A stretch of 64,000 bases of DNA. It comes from Marinomonas sp. KMM3893. Its GTDB lineage: Bacteria; Pseudomonadota; Gammaproteobacteria; Pseudomonadales; Marinomonadaceae. The notes beneath the pieces were generated by a model. It saw only the letters and a program-made list of their open reading frames with translations, was not told where the DNA came from and ran no database searches. Below are positions 1 through 9,426 of the stretch, one piece after another (within the stretch, counting starts at the first letter, position 1; each line of letters starts with the position of its first letter). The position numbers were made by a program, and so were the translations under genes. The stretch is taken from positions 806,001 to 870,000 of the forward strand of contig NZ_SJSC01000001.1 of NCBI RefSeq assembly GCF_004352855.1, in the 5' to 3' direction.

Positions 1-336
1 AACGAAGTGGACGATCAGGTAATACACGCCGCCACACAATTAAAGCAAGCGGGCGTTACCTTGTTGAATCAAGGCGTATTATTAAAAGGGATAAACGACA
101 CAGTAGACGCGCAAGTCAATCTCAGTGAAGCCGTGTTTAAAGCCGGCTTATTGCCTTATTACATGTTCACCTTAGACCCAGTAGACGGGGCCGCTCACTT
201 TGATATCAGTATTGAGCAAGCACAACGTCTAATGGGAAAAGTAGCGGCAGAATTGCCTGGCTACCTAGTGCCAAGGCTCGCCAAAGAAATCCCCGGCAAG
301 CAGGCAAAAACCGTCTTTGCACCCTTGACTGATTAG
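1..336 (+). CDS. epmB: EF-P beta-lysylation protein EpmB, C-terminal part
   Basis: Partial gene cut by the window edge; the frame is open from base 1. The family is a radical-SAM lysine 2,3-aminomutase homologue that converts lysine to beta-lysine for modification of elongation factor P. What is visible is the C-terminal third of the barrel: the NEVDD segment at the first bases (as in the HPNEI region of KamA proteins), then GVLLKGIND and PYYMFTLDPVDGAAHF, both family hallmarks. The CxxxCxxC radical-SAM cluster lies upstream and is not visible. It converges on the RNase J-like gene with only 30 bp between. A KamA-type metabolic aminomutase is the alternative, but the short C-terminus favours EpmB. 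Confidence 0.85.
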   Translation, partial: NEVDDQVIHAATQLKQAGVTLLNQGVLLKGINDTVDAQVNLSEAVFKAGLLPYYMFTLDPVDGAAHFDISIEQAQRLMGKVAAELPGYLVPRLAKEIPGKQAKTVFAPLTD

Positions 337-366
337 CGTGTCTACGCCGAAACGCGGCGCATACTT

Positions 367-1740
367 CTAACGAGCCAACGCAATTCGAGAGGTTTTTACT
401 AACTGACGGCGAACACAGATTTGTGGTGCCAATTGATACAAATCGCCATTGCGGCCAATCAATTGGCGAGGTACCTGACTGGCTTTCGCCACTTGCCCAT
501 TGGCCTCTAAATGCGCGGCTTCACCATGGCAAGGCACCGCTATTTCAGGTTGCACCCAAGAGTACAACTGGCTCAGTTCGTCTTTGCAGGGATGCCCACT
601 CACATGAATAGTAAGCGCCGTATCTTGCTGCTGTAAGGTGCGGATTTTTCGCCCTTTAAACTGCTCAACCAATCGCATAATCGCCGCTTCATTTCCGGGG
701 ATCATCATGGCACTAAAAATCACCAGATCATCCGCGTCCAAACTGAGATCAAAACAATTATCAGCGGCCAATCGATTAAGCGTCGCTCTCGGTTCACCTT
801 GGCTACCCGTGACAACCGCCAACACCTCTTCTCTTGGCAAATAGCCTAAGTGAGCCGAGTCAATGACGGGCACATCATCCGGCCAATAGCCAGTGGCTTT
901 GGCGGCCCCCACCATATTAATCAGCGAGCGACCTATCAAGGCCAAATAACGCCCTGTCTCTTTTGCGACTCGCCCTAAGGCGACGAGTCTTGCCACATTA
1001 CTGCTAAAACAACCAACGACAACACGACCTTTTTCAGGCGCTATGGCTTGTAACAGCCCCTCGTAACACTCACTTTCTGACAACGAATGCCCATCTCGCA
1101 ATGCGTTAGTCGAATCACACACCATCGCTTTCACACCCGTTTTCGCCAGCGCTTGAAAACGCGAGGGGGAAAACCCTTCACCAATAATCGGCTGTTTATC
1201 AATTTTCCAATCACCAGTATGAAAGACACTCCCTGCTGGGGTATTAATCGTCATCGCAAACGGCTCTGGGACAGAATGAGTTAACGCCAGCCAAGACACC
1301 GAAAAAACACCAATCTGTTGTGTTTCATTTTCATTAACGACAATCACCGGCACCTCATCGGCCAATCCGACTTGGACGAGCTTGCGACGTAGCACTTCGG
1401 CGGTAAAGGCAGTGGTGTAAACAGGGCATTGGAAGCGGCGCCATAAAAACGGCAATGCCCCCACGTGGTCCTCATGAGCATGAGTAATGACAATGCCCGC
1501 GAGGCGTTCTTTTTGTGCTGAGATAAAACTTGGATCGGCCGACACCACTTCTGCAGTGTGAAGATCATCTGGCTTAAGTGGCTCATTAAATGACACCCCA
1601 CAATCTACCATTAGCCATTGGCCGTTATGACCATAAAGGTTCATATTCATGCCAATTTCCCCTGTTCCTCCCAGAGGTAAAAACCACAGATCTTGTTCCC
1701 TTGGTATCAAAGATGAGATAGCTGACTCCCGTTTATGCAA
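367..1740 (-). CDS. Metallo-beta-lactamase fold hydrolase, RNase J-like
   Basis: 457 aa. The N-terminal LPLGGTGEIGMNMNLYG segment and the metal-binding HAHEDH motif at residues 87-92 are typical of the RNase J / beta-CASP branch. Further metal ligands are suggested by HTGDWKID near residue 177 and HVSGHPC near 380. It is about 100 aa shorter than Bacillus-type RNase J and seems to lack the C-terminal domain, as is usual for gammaproteobacterial versions. Substrate is unknown; RNA is likely by family. The listed start is TTG with a weak GAGA box; no ATG lies nearby, and a second TTG about ten codons in is possible, so the N-terminus is uncertain. Confidence 0.8.
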   Translation of the reverse strand: MHKRESAISSLIPREQDLWFLPLGGTGEIGMNMNLYGHNGQWLMVDCGVSFNEPLKPDDLHTAEVVSADPSFISAQKERLAGIVITHAHEDHVGALPFLWRRFQCPVYTTAFTAEVLRRKLVQVGLADEVPVIVVNENETQQIGVFSVSWLALTHSVPEPFAMTINTPAGSVFHTGDWKIDKQPIIGEGFSPSRFQALAKTGVKAMVCDSTNALRDGHSLSESECYEGLLQAIAPEKGRVVVGCFSSNVARLVALGRVAKETGRYLALIGRSLINMVGAAKATGYWPDDVPVIDSAHLGYLPREEVLAVVTGSQGEPRATLNRLAADNCFDLSLDADDLVIFSAMMIPGNEAAIMRLVEQFKGRKIRTLQQQDTALTIHVSGHPCKDELSQLYSWVQPEIAVPCHGEAAHLEANGQVAKASQVPRQLIGRNGDLYQLAPQICVRRQLVKTSRIALAR

Positions 1741-1950
1741 ATAATTTTCTCTATGGTACGCGCTTATTATAAAGATATCAGTTTGCCTAGGAAGCCTGCG
1801 AAACCTTAAGGGACTAAATTCCTCAGATTTGCATAAATTTGATCTTACCCTCTCTTTGTTTACCCACAGTGAAAGTGATTTGGGCTTGCATCAACGCATA
1901 AAACGACCGCACTTAAGTCGATGGCATCAGCGCGGCCATGGTCCGCTTTA

Positions 1951-2373
1951 TTAGGCTTTTGCCGCTGGTATAGGAAACACATAATCGTAAACTAGGTTAT
2001 AAACAAAGGCGTAAACCAAGTAGAAAACGACTATCCCCATATCGAGTGCAAAGGCACTAATAAGACTAATATTTAGCCACCATGCCATAATCGGCAAACT
2101 GATCGTCAGTAAACCCAACTCAAATATCAGCGCATGAAGTACACGAACCAGCGTTGTTTTATGAACACGTCCTGTTTTTTTGAGCATAAACCGATCAAAC
2201 AGAATGTTGTAATAATAATTCCAACCCATGGCAATGAGCGAGAACGCAATCGCCAACACGCCAATTTTCTTCATATCCATGCTCATCAGCTGACTGATAC
2301 CTAAAGTCAAAATGATCAAACCAAATACTTCAAAGCCAATGGTATGTCTGAGCCTATCAAATGTCGTGCGCAT
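1951..2373 (-). CDS. PACE family multidrug efflux transporter
   Basis: 140 aa with four predicted membrane helices in two bacterial-transmembrane-pair units. The proteobacterial antimicrobial compound efflux family (prototype AceI) exports biocides such as chlorhexidine and also diamines. The conserved acidic residue E15 sits in RHTIGFEVFG at exactly the AceI position, and a second glutamate occurs in the repeated LIFELGLL segment of the second half. An AAGGAAAAGAA ribosome site precedes the ATG. A 15-bp LysR-type palindrome lies 70 bp upstream (2444-2458), suggesting regulator control as for AceI/AceR. The identification is strong; the substrate is inferred only from the family. Confidence 0.88.
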   Translation of the reverse strand: MRTTFDRLRHTIGFEVFGLIILTLGISQLMSMDMKKIGVLAIAFSLIAMGWNYYYNILFDRFMLKKTGRVHKTTLVRVLHALIFELGLLTISLPIMAWWLNISLISAFALDMGIVVFYLVYAFVYNLVYDYVFPIPAAKA

Positions 2374-2681
2374 TTCTTTTCCTTAGAACGGAATATTTAA
2401 GGCTATTATCAACCTTTATTCAGATAGATTGTAGTTGCCATCCATCTATAAAATAGATAGATGGTTCGTTAGCCGATTTGAGGATAAAACGACCACCCCA
2501 CAGAGTGAACATCAAGACGCCAAGAGAGAGAGGAACGTAAATAGAAAGGTTTTGTCTATCTAAAGAGATTTCTTATAAGATTCCATGCTCGTACACATAA
2601 GCGAACGTCATTCATTCGCTCTTAAAGCAGAGGTTTCGCGGTTACTTTGCGGATATTGAAGCTCATTATATAGAGGGTTAC
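2374..2681. other. Intergenic region with a LysR-type palindrome
   Basis: 308 bp between the divergent PACE gene and an unknown membrane-anchored protein. It contains the palindrome at 2444-2458 and otherwise AT-rich DNA that probably holds promoters for both genes. No small ORF or RNA gene was recognised. Confidence 0.5.
2444..2458. promoter_or_regulatory. T-N11-A palindrome ATCTATAAAATAGAT (putative LysR-type site)
   Basis: A perfect 6-3-6 inverted repeat that fits the T-N11-A pattern of LysR regulators. It lies 70 bp upstream of the PACE transporter start. The identical 15-mer occurs just upstream of the finR-like gene at 59191-59205. Binding by that regulator is an inference. Confidence 0.4.
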
Positions 2682-3608
2682 ATGCATTCTACAGCTCTGC
2701 CGAACCAGAAAAAACAGCGCTTCATGATGATCACGGCCATTATTGGCTTATTGTTGGTCGGTGCCGTTTTTTTGGCGCTCAAATACTTTGGTACTCGCTA
2801 CGCCATACAGATGATCGATGATCAGATACAAGAGTCAGGCTTAACACCGCTCATCCATTATCAAAAAATCAGTTTTGACCCTTTGACGCTAACCCCCACT
2901 CTGCACTCCATCTCTATAGGCAATAAAAATGCCCCTTGGCTCAGGTTCTCACAAATCAAATTCAATTCCCTTCCCGCTATTTACCCAAAATTAGACATTG
3001 AGTTTCAGTTTGACAGCCGCTCGCAACCGCTCGCTAGAGACACTCGGCGCCTTATGGCCATTGCGGGAATAAAACAGCTAGCAGGACACGGGCGTTTTTT
3101 ATCCACGCCCAAAGGAAACAATATCAACTCCAGCCTCACGCTGGATATTTCTCAAGTAGGCAAACTCTTGTTAACCAGTAATATGGACATTTTAGATGCT
3201 AATTTCTCCCTAAATGAACTGCGCTCTGATTTCCTTGCGTCTATGGCATTAGGGCAACTTGATGCCATGCCTATTTTATATGGTGACAGTATTGCGCTGC
3301 ATAACCTTGCTTTTCGCTTTCAAGATAATGGACTGACTCGACATATTTGGCCCAATGCGCAAAATACACGAAATAATAAAGACACGTTAGCGTTTCTTAA
3401 AACACTCATTAATAACACGGGATTGGCACCTTACGAGTCAATACAAGCGGAACATATAGCGACACAAATCCAAGATTTTCTCACCAGACCTCAACGCCTT
3501 TCTTTTTCAATGATGCCCAAACAAGCGATTAAACTTGCCACGCTAATGACATTGTTTCAAAACAAATCACTTTATCGAGAATCTGAGATGAATCTTGCCG
3601 CAAGGTAA
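2682..3608 (+). CDS. Membrane-anchored protein of unknown function
   Basis: 308 aa, not recognised. A basic N-terminus is followed by one hydrophobic segment (about residues 15-35), so the rest is probably periplasmic and anchored by that helix. The remainder is mixed alpha/beta without cysteines or an obvious catalytic motif. The segment around residues 55-105 (FDPLTLTPTLHSISIG and repeats of similar character) faintly recalls AsmA/DUF945-like periplasmic proteins, but too weakly to name a family. Stands alone, divergent from the PACE transporter and 110 bp before the NYN gene. Confidence 0.6.
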   Translation: MHSTALPNQKKQRFMMITAIIGLLLVGAVFLALKYFGTRYAIQMIDDQIQESGLTPLIHYQKISFDPLTLTPTLHSISIGNKNAPWLRFSQIKFNSLPAIYPKLDIEFQFDSRSQPLARDTRRLMAIAGIKQLAGHGRFLSTPKGNNINSSLTLDISQVGKLLLTSNMDILDANFSLNELRSDFLASMALGQLDAMPILYGDSIALHNLAFRFQDNGLTRHIWPNAQNTRNNKDTLAFLKTLINNTGLAPYESIQAEHIATQIQDFLTRPQRLSFSMMPKQAIKLATLMTLFQNKSLYRESEMNLAAR

Positions 3609-3718
3609 TAAGACAAATACAAAAATAATTGACGTAAATTAGACTGCGCAACGTATTTTCTTGTCCGTTTGTTTAAACTACTTTATCTTTGGAGATCCTT
3701 AAAAAAATCGAGCGGTAA

Positions 3719-4195
3719 ATGGAAAACGTCACCATTTTAGTAGATGTCCAAAATATTTATTACACAACCCGGCAGGCGTATGGCCGTCGCTTTGATTACA
3801 ACGTCTTCTGGAAAAAAATCACGCAAGGTAGAAACGTGGTTAAGGCCATTGCGTATGCCGTCGACCGAGGCGATGAAAAACAACGCCAGTTTCAAAACAT
3901 TCTCCGAGCCATTGGCTTTGAAGTGAAATTAAAGCCCTATATTCAGCGTGCTGACGGCTCTAGTAAGGGAGATTGGGACGTAGGCATCACCTTAGATGCG
4001 ATGGAATATGGGCCAGACAGTGACATTTTGGTATTAGCATCCGGCGATGGTGACTTTGATTTACTCGCACAAAAGCTTGACGATAAATACCATACCCAAG
4101 TCGAAGTTTATGGAGTACCCATGCTAACAGCAAATTCTCTAGTGAATGCAGCGACAAGGTTTTACCCGATCAAGGACGACTTACTACTCAATTAA
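3719..4195 (+). CDS. NYN domain protein (LabA/DUF88 family)
   Basis: 158 aa, a single NYN (PIN-like) nuclease domain. The first acidic residue is D9 in ILVDVQN; later acidic positions are in KGDWDVGITLDAM and LASGDGDFDLL, together forming the expected metal-binding pocket. Such proteins are predicted RNA-processing or RNA-degrading nucleases; the substrate is unknown. Length matches the minimal family, without the C-terminal OST-HTH domain of LabA. A complex hairpin follows directly (4194-4252), so it is probably transcribed separately from the diguanylate cyclase. Confidence 0.82.
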   Translation: MENVTILVDVQNIYYTTRQAYGRRFDYNVFWKKITQGRNVVKAIAYAVDRGDEKQRQFQNILRAIGFEVKLKPYIQRADGSSKGDWDVGITLDAMEYGPDSDILVLASGDGDFDLLAQKLDDKYHTQVEVYGVPMLTANSLVNAATRFYPIKDDLLLN

Positions 4196-4252
4196 AAAGA
4201 GTCAAATGGCCAAATCCACTATAACTTTCTCAGTGGTACTGGCCTCTCTTTT
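4194..4252 (+). terminator. Hairpin with A/T flanks after the NYN gene
   Basis: Nested inverted repeats AAAAGAG/CTCTTTT, GGCCA/TGGCC and CCACT/AGTGG form a long interrupted stem that starts at the stop codon and ends in TTTTGAGTTT. This fits a rho-independent terminator. Confidence 0.6.
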
Positions 4253-4284
4253 GAGTTTATCGACAATGGACTGCGATGTGATTT

Positions 4285-5277
4285 ATGATTTTTACTAAAA
4301 AAACAACTTCGTTACGCCTTTCTCTGCAGAAAACCCTCAGCCTCCTCTTGGGAATATTAATGGTGCTCTACAGCCCCATCAATATTTTTTATTTGAACAC
4401 CCCCATCATAGGCTTTATTGAAATTGGCATTTCACTTTACAGTTTTTATTGTTTTTGGGCTGCCACATCAGGCCGAGTAAAAACCGTCCAATATTATACA
4501 CTCGCAGGCTTAATCACTTTTCTGATTTACTTTGCCGCTTATCATGCGGACATCAGAGGCTTTTCTATTCTTTGGGGACTTACCCTGCCAATTATTTATT
4601 ATATTATGTTTGGCTCAAAGCAAGGTTTCTATTTCACGTTAGTGGCTTTATTTCCAAGCCTTTATGTCATCTTTTATCATTTACCATCCGATTTTTTCAT
4701 CTCTTATCGGGCAATGACAAACTACAGCCTCGCTCACTTTTTCATCTGGTCTTTATGTCATTTATATGAAAAACAGCACTATCAAGATAAAAACCAGTTA
4801 CATAAAATGGCGCTCAATGATGCCTTGACTGGCGTAAAGAATCGCCATGCTTTAGAAAAGTGCTTTGATAAATTAGAACAACACTCAGCTCAGGCTAATG
4901 TATTATTGGTAGATATAGACTTTTTTAAACGGGTCAACGACCAATTTGGCCACGGTATTGGAGATTACGTTCTAGTTGAAGTGGCTGAATGCCTACAAAA
5001 CCATGTGGATAGCAATGCGGTTTATCGCCTTGGGGGTGAAGAGTTTGTTATTGTACTCGACAAGCAAAGTCATCAAGAAGCACAACATAAAGCAGAAGAA
5101 ATACGCCACGCCATCGAACACTATATTTTCCATAATCACGACTTGCGTTTGCGCCTTACCGTTAGTATTGGCGTGGCGCGCTCCTCGCCAGGAGGGCGAA
5201 TGAATGACGCCTTACGCCTTGCCGACACCAAACTCTATCAGGCTAAAAACGCAGGCCGCAATGCCGTCTGTGTTTAG
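4285..5277 (+). CDS. Membrane diguanylate cyclase (GGDEF)
   Basis: 330 aa. The N-terminal half holds about six hydrophobic segments forming an integral membrane sensor. The C-terminal half (about 170-330) is a GGDEF domain with NDALTGVKNRHAL, the metal-binding VDIDFFK and the active-site RLGGEEF. This predicts synthesis of cyclic di-GMP from two GTP at the inner membrane. There is no RxxD inhibitory site five residues before the GGEEF motif, so product inhibition is not expected, unlike the GGDEF protein at 9505. The signal sensed is unknown. Confidence 0.88.
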   Translation: MIFTKKTTSLRLSLQKTLSLLLGILMVLYSPINIFYLNTPIIGFIEIGISLYSFYCFWAATSGRVKTVQYYTLAGLITFLIYFAAYHADIRGFSILWGLTLPIIYYIMFGSKQGFYFTLVALFPSLYVIFYHLPSDFFISYRAMTNYSLAHFFIWSLCHLYEKQHYQDKNQLHKMALNDALTGVKNRHALEKCFDKLEQHSAQANVLLVDIDFFKRVNDQFGHGIGDYVLVEVAECLQNHVDSNAVYRLGGEEFVIVLDKQSHQEAQHKAEEIRHAIEHYIFHNHDLRLRLTVSIGVARSSPGGRMNDALRLADTKLYQAKNAGRNAVCV

Positions 5278-5298
5278 CCAACAGGTCCGTTTTGCAAA

Positions 5299-5514
5299 CT
5301 AACAAAACGTTTCTAGATAAAGCGCCTCTACCTTGTCTCTTGCCCAAGGGGTTTTACGCAAAAACTTTAAGCTCGACTTCACCGATGGGTCACTTTTAAA
5401 GCAATTGATATTGATCCTAATCGACAACTCTTCCCAACCAAAATGCTCAACCAAATCGGAAACTATTTTTTCTAATTTAACACCATGTAATGGGTTATTC
5501 ACTTGTGCTGTCAT
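5299..5514 (-). CDS. VF530 family (DUF2132) small DNA-binding protein
   Basis: 71 aa. The pattern [13 protein letters not shown], followed by [32 protein letters not shown] and VEALYL, is characteristic of the VF530/DUF2132 family, whose structure suggests nucleic-acid binding. Length is normal for the family. It overlaps no neighbour and converges on the diguanylate cyclase gene with 21 bp between. Function is unknown in general. Confidence 0.85.
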   Translation of the reverse strand: MTAQVNNPLHGVKLEKIVSDLVEHFGWEELSIRININCFKSDPSVKSSLKFLRKTPWARDKVEALYLETFC

Positions 5515-5700
5515 TGCTTGTTCACTCTCAAAAAATCGTTGTGCAATTATACCTCATCTAGCACGCTATCTTACGAGCATCTACAAATGATTTTAATGGG
5601 AGAAATACCCAAAAAACCGCTCAGAACATTTGACTAATAATGAAAATCACCGAAAAATAGACGAGATCACACTAAATAGATCATATAACAGGAGAACATC

Positions 5701-5988
5701 ATGGGTATTTTATCCGGACTGAAAGGTCTATTTTCTGGTGGCGAAAGTGCCCCTGAAGCGGCAGAAGAAGCCGTCGAATACAAAGGCTTTGAAATCATTC
5801 CTGCACCAATGGCGGAAGGTGGCCAATATCGCGTTGCGGCAACCATCACCAAAGGCGAAGGCGATGCGCAAAAAGTCCACCAATTCATCCGCTCGGATCT
5901 GATTCCTAACCGCGATGAATGCATTGAAATAACAATGCGTAAAACCAAGCTGACAATCGATCAATTAGGCGATAATCTGTTTGGCTAA
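5701..5988 (+). CDS. HlyU family regulator
   Basis: 95 aa of the HlyU family in the PF10115 sense, not the ArsR-type HlyU of Vibrio cholerae. The start MGILSGLKGLFSGG and the core EYKGFEIIPAPMAEGGQYRVA and FIRSDLIPNRDE are family hallmarks. The protein is small, acidic and cytoplasmic; the family is annotated as a transcriptional activator of hemolysin, but molecular evidence is thin. A clear AGGAG ribosome site precedes the ATG. The alpha/beta hydrolase gene follows after 31 bp and may be co-transcribed. Confidence 0.82.
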   Translation: MGILSGLKGLFSGGESAPEAAEEAVEYKGFEIIPAPMAEGGQYRVAATITKGEGDAQKVHQFIRSDLIPNRDECIEITMRKTKLTIDQLGDNLFG

Positions 5989-6019
5989 AACACGACTCAA
6001 CGATTAAAAGAAGAACATT

Positions 6020-7039
6020 ATGAGCGCACCAATAGGACAACACTGGAAGCAAATTAACGACCACGAAGACCTATTGGGAGCGAGTTACCGCGCCCGTACC
6101 TTTTCTTTCCAAGGTGCCAAAAGAGAAACCCATACCACCTTAATCAATCACCTCGGCGCACAGCACGCCACGCACGCTATTTTATACATTCACGGCTACA
6201 CAGATTATTTTTTCCAAACCGATTTAGCTGAGCACTTTATTACTCAGGGCCATCGATTTTATGCGCTGGACTTACAAGGTTATGGCCGTTCAATTCGTCC
6301 GAATACGCCCCCAAACTGGTGTGACTCGATTGAACAGTACGGACAAGACTTAGACATCGCCTTAGCCACTATGAAGGCAGATGGGGTCGATAAGGTGACT
6401 TTGCTGGCGCACTCAACCGGTGGGCTTATTACCGCAACCTATTTAGCTCAGCCTTATCGCTCAGAAGAACGAGCACAAATTTACCAAACGGCCTTTCCAG
6501 AGGTGTGTGGCGTTATTTTAAACAGCCCGTTTTTAGCCTTGCCTTTTTCTCCTAAAACGCTGCAGTGGATAAGTTGCCCTATTTATGCACTGGTTACTCT
6601 GTTTCCTTTTGCTTCTTTACACACCAAAAAAGCCACTCTTTACAGTAAAACATTGCACACAGTCTTTGGCGGGGAGTGGGATTACCGTCTGGATTGGAAA
6701 CCGGCTGCGGGCTATCCCTTATCATTTCATTGGCTTAAACAAATTGTCTTAGCACAGCGCAAACTCAGCACGAAACGCATTGAGATTCCGACGCTGCTAT
6801 GTCATTCAGAATTCAGCACAGTGGATAAAAAAACGGTTGCAGATATGCAGCGAGGCGATGGTGTGCTGAATGTGAAGAGCATGCAAGAAGCCGCAGCCAA
6901 AGCCTTTGGGCAACTATCAACAGCCTCCATCCCTAATGGCTTTCATGACTTATTTCTCTCTCAATTACCTGCAAGAGAAGCCTATTTAGCCAGCATAGAT
7001 CACTGGCTAGATAGGCAAACAAACACACAGAAGTCATAA
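6020..7039 (+). CDS. Alpha/beta hydrolase (lysophospholipase-like)
   Basis: 339 aa serine hydrolase fold. The oxyanion segment LYIHGYTDYFFQ, the nucleophile elbow LLAHSTGGL (GxSxG variant AHSTG), and a late histidine in NGFHDLF support a catalytic triad. The overall layout resembles monoglyceride lipase/lysophospholipase (PldB-like) proteins; no signal peptide, so it acts in the cytoplasm. It follows the HlyU-like gene by 31 bp with an AAGAAGA ribosome site, and ends 4 bp from the convergent SDR gene. Substrate is not predictable. Confidence 0.8.
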   Translation: MSAPIGQHWKQINDHEDLLGASYRARTFSFQGAKRETHTTLINHLGAQHATHAILYIHGYTDYFFQTDLAEHFITQGHRFYALDLQGYGRSIRPNTPPNWCDSIEQYGQDLDIALATMKADGVDKVTLLAHSTGGLITATYLAQPYRSEERAQIYQTAFPEVCGVILNSPFLALPFSPKTLQWISCPIYALVTLFPFASLHTKKATLYSKTLHTVFGGEWDYRLDWKPAAGYPLSFHWLKQIVLAQRKLSTKRIEIPTLLCHSEFSTVDKKTVADMQRGDGVLNVKSMQEAAAKAFGQLSTASIPNGFHDLFLSQLPAREAYLASIDHWLDRQTNTQKS

Positions 7040-7043
7040 CGTC

Positions 7044-7877
7044 CTAGTTACTTTGTTTACTCATCAATAGATCCAGTAAGCAGGTTGGTAGAAGACGTTT
7101 CAATATGCCTGCAATGTACGTCGGTGTGGTTACGTAATAACGCGCTTTAGGCCGTTGTGACTCCAATGCATGCAGCAGTTTTTTAACCACTGCACTGGCT
7201 GGCAATGTTTGAGACGAGGTTGGCCCTTCTTTGGATAAACGCTCAATTGCCTCTTCATAACCTTGTTTATGTCGACTTTGTGAACTATCCACATTATCTC
7301 TTAATGCGATCAATGCATTGGCTCTAAAACGACTTTCAATGGGGCCAGGCTCAATCAAACTGATCTTAATCGGCGTCCCTCTCAATTCTAAACGCAAGGT
7401 ATCCGTTAACCCTTCTAGGGCAAACTTACTGGCGTTGTAAGCACCACGAAATGGCATAGCGACCAAACCTAAGACCGAACTATTATTAACAATTCGACCA
7501 TAGCCTTGAGCCAACATCAGCTTTAATACTTTACAGGTCAGTTCATGAGTGCCGAAAAAATTGGTATTAAATTGCGCTTTCAATACATCAACGGATAAAT
7601 CCTCAACAGCACCAGGTTGCCCATACGCCCCATTATTAAACAGCGCGTATAAATGACCGCCCGTTAGAGCTAACGTGTCTTGCAAGCCTTTTTCAATGGA
7701 CGCTGAATCAGCCAGATCCAACTGCACCACATGGCGAATACCCGCCGCTTTCACCTTTTCAATATCCTCTTCTCGACGGCAACTCGCGACGACCAGAAAA
7801 TCTCGTTGTTGCAACATTTTCGCGGCTTCCAAACCTATCCCGCTTGAACACCCTGTAATTAAAATCGAATACTGCAT
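7044..7877 (-). CDS. Short-chain dehydrogenase/reductase
   Basis: 277 aa classical SDR. The Rossmann motif TGCSSGIG lies at residues 8-15, NNGAYG follows strand 4, the catalytic serine is in NNSSVLG and the YNASK motif supplies the catalytic tyrosine and lysine. PGPIES follows as the cofactor-binding loop. A basic residue after strand 2 (CRRE) suggests NADP(H) preference. An AAGGG ribosome site precedes the ATG. It is divergent from the sodium-dependent transporter. Substrate unknown. Confidence 0.88.
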   Translation of the reverse strand: MQYSILITGCSSGIGLEAAKMLQQRDFLVVASCRREEDIEKVKAAGIRHVVQLDLADSASIEKGLQDTLALTGGHLYALFNNGAYGQPGAVEDLSVDVLKAQFNTNFFGTHELTCKVLKLMLAQGYGRIVNNSSVLGLVAMPFRGAYNASKFALEGLTDTLRLELRGTPIKISLIEPGPIESRFRANALIALRDNVDSSQSRHKQGYEEAIERLSKEGPTSSQTLPASAVVKKLLHALESQRPKARYYVTTPTYIAGILKRLLPTCLLDLLMSKQSN

Positions 7878-8047
7878 GTCGGACCCTTTTTTAAAAGTAA
7901 ATAAATGCTAACAAACCGTCTGCACCAGTCGCCTAAGCCTCGGCACTTAATATGCCATCTTCTTCGATTGCACTTCAAATAGCCTTGTTATTTTACTGGT
8001 TTTCACTTAGGTTACTGGCAATTTTTTGTCTATCTAAAGTGGTTGTA

Positions 8048-9415
8048 ATGAACGAAAGTGCTAAAAACGAAAATACCCGAGAAACCTTCGGCTCTCGCCT
8101 TGGCTTTGTATTAGCCGCCGCAGGCGCGGCGGTCGGCCTAGGTAATATTTGGGGCTTTCCCACTCAAGCGGCAAGTAATGGTGGTGGCGCTTTTCTACTT
8201 GTCTATTTGGTATTAATTTTCGTCGTTGCTTTTCCTATGTTAGTCGTCGAAATGGCCATTGGACGTTATGGGCAAGCCAACCCTGTCGACAGTATGCGCT
8301 CGCTTAATCAAAACCCTAGCGCAAAACGCGTTGGTGCTTTGGTTGGTTGGCTTGGACTCAGCGTTCCCAGCGCGGTACTCGCGTTTTATAGCATAGTCGG
8401 TGGTTGGATTATTTGCTTTATGCTGGCCGCCATCGCTGGTCTATTAGGCCTAACAGAACAAGCAAACTGGTTAAAAGGCTTCAGTATTGAGCGTAACCTA
8501 TTTGGCACCATTGTCTTCTATGTACTTACTATTTTAATCGTTCAAGGGGGCGTTAAACGCGGTATTGAAAAGTGGTCTACCCGTCTTATGCCTGCGCTAT
8601 TCCTACTGTTTGCAGTGCTCTTTATTTATATCATGATGCAACAAGGCGCGATGGAAGGGTTAAAACACTACCTAATCCCTGACTTCGATCGAATTTGGGA
8701 TCGCAAACTCATTCTAGCGGCCATGGGACAAGGCTTTTTCTCGCTGACCATCGGCGGTTGCTCTATGTTGATCTACGGATCCTACTTAAGCAAAAAAGAA
8801 AATCTGCCGAAAATGGCATTCAGCGTCACTTGCATCGACACCGCAGTGGCTTTTGTTGCTGGTTTAGTCGTGCTCCCTGCTATGTTTGTTGCTATGCACA
8901 ATGGCGTACAGATTTACGCCGACAATGGTTCACTATTAAGCTCAGACACTCTTGTGTTTACTGTTCTTCCACTCATGTTTAATAGCCTTGGCTTATTCGG
9001 ACAACTGTTTGCCGTGGTCTTTTTCTTACTATTAACCATAGCCGCACTCACCTCTTCTATCTCAATGTTAGAGTGCCCTGTTGCGTTAGTGTCAGAACGA
9101 TTCAACACCAAACGTACGCCAACAAGCTGGGTGCTAGGCAGCATCATTGCCCTGTTTAGCGGCGTGATTGTGTATCATTTCGGTGCCATGTTTGGCTTAG
9201 TCGCGACCTTGTCGACACAATACTTGCAACCCTTCGCGGCATTAATGTTTTGCTTATTTGGCGGCTGGGTTTGGAACCGCAATGCAAAATTCAAAGAGCT
9301 GGAAAGCGGTTTTGCGGAATTCCGCAACTCCTTGTTTGGAAAAATTTGGCCTTGGTATGTGCGCTTCGTATGCCCTGTGTTAGTTGTCGCCATTATCTGG
9401 GCTTCGTTTAACTAA
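8048..9415 (+). CDS. Sodium-dependent transporter, NSS/SNF family
   Basis: 455 aa with 11-12 membrane segments. The opening RLGFVLAAAGAAVGLGNIWGFP is the sodium- and substrate-binding TM1 signature of the LeuT/NSS family, and NGGGAFLLVYL in TM2 is also typical. It predicts sodium-coupled import of amino acids or related compounds at the inner membrane. The reading frame extends 32 codons upstream to 7952, but the family N-terminus (MNESAKNENTRETFGSR) begins at 8048. A 48-bp perfect palindrome ends the unit at 9427-9474. Confidence 0.9.
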   Translation: MNESAKNENTRETFGSRLGFVLAAAGAAVGLGNIWGFPTQAASNGGGAFLLVYLVLIFVVAFPMLVVEMAIGRYGQANPVDSMRSLNQNPSAKRVGALVGWLGLSVPSAVLAFYSIVGGWIICFMLAAIAGLLGLTEQANWLKGFSIERNLFGTIVFYVLTILIVQGGVKRGIEKWSTRLMPALFLLFAVLFIYIMMQQGAMEGLKHYLIPDFDRIWDRKLILAAMGQGFFSLTIGGCSMLIYGSYLSKKENLPKMAFSVTCIDTAVAFVAGLVVLPAMFVAMHNGVQIYADNGSLLSSDTLVFTVLPLMFNSLGLFGQLFAVVFFLLLTIAALTSSISMLECPVALVSERFNTKRTPTSWVLGSIIALFSGVIVYHFGAMFGLVATLSTQYLQPFAALMFCLFGGWVWNRNAKFKELESGFAEFRNSLFGKIWPWYVRFVCPVLVVAIIWASFN

Positions 9416-9426
9416 GCCGTCCAACA

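Noticed and set aside
7952..8047. N-terminal extension of the NSS transporter
   Set aside because: Family proteins start at MNES-like residues just before the TM1 signature; the extension would add an unusual hydrophobic segment.
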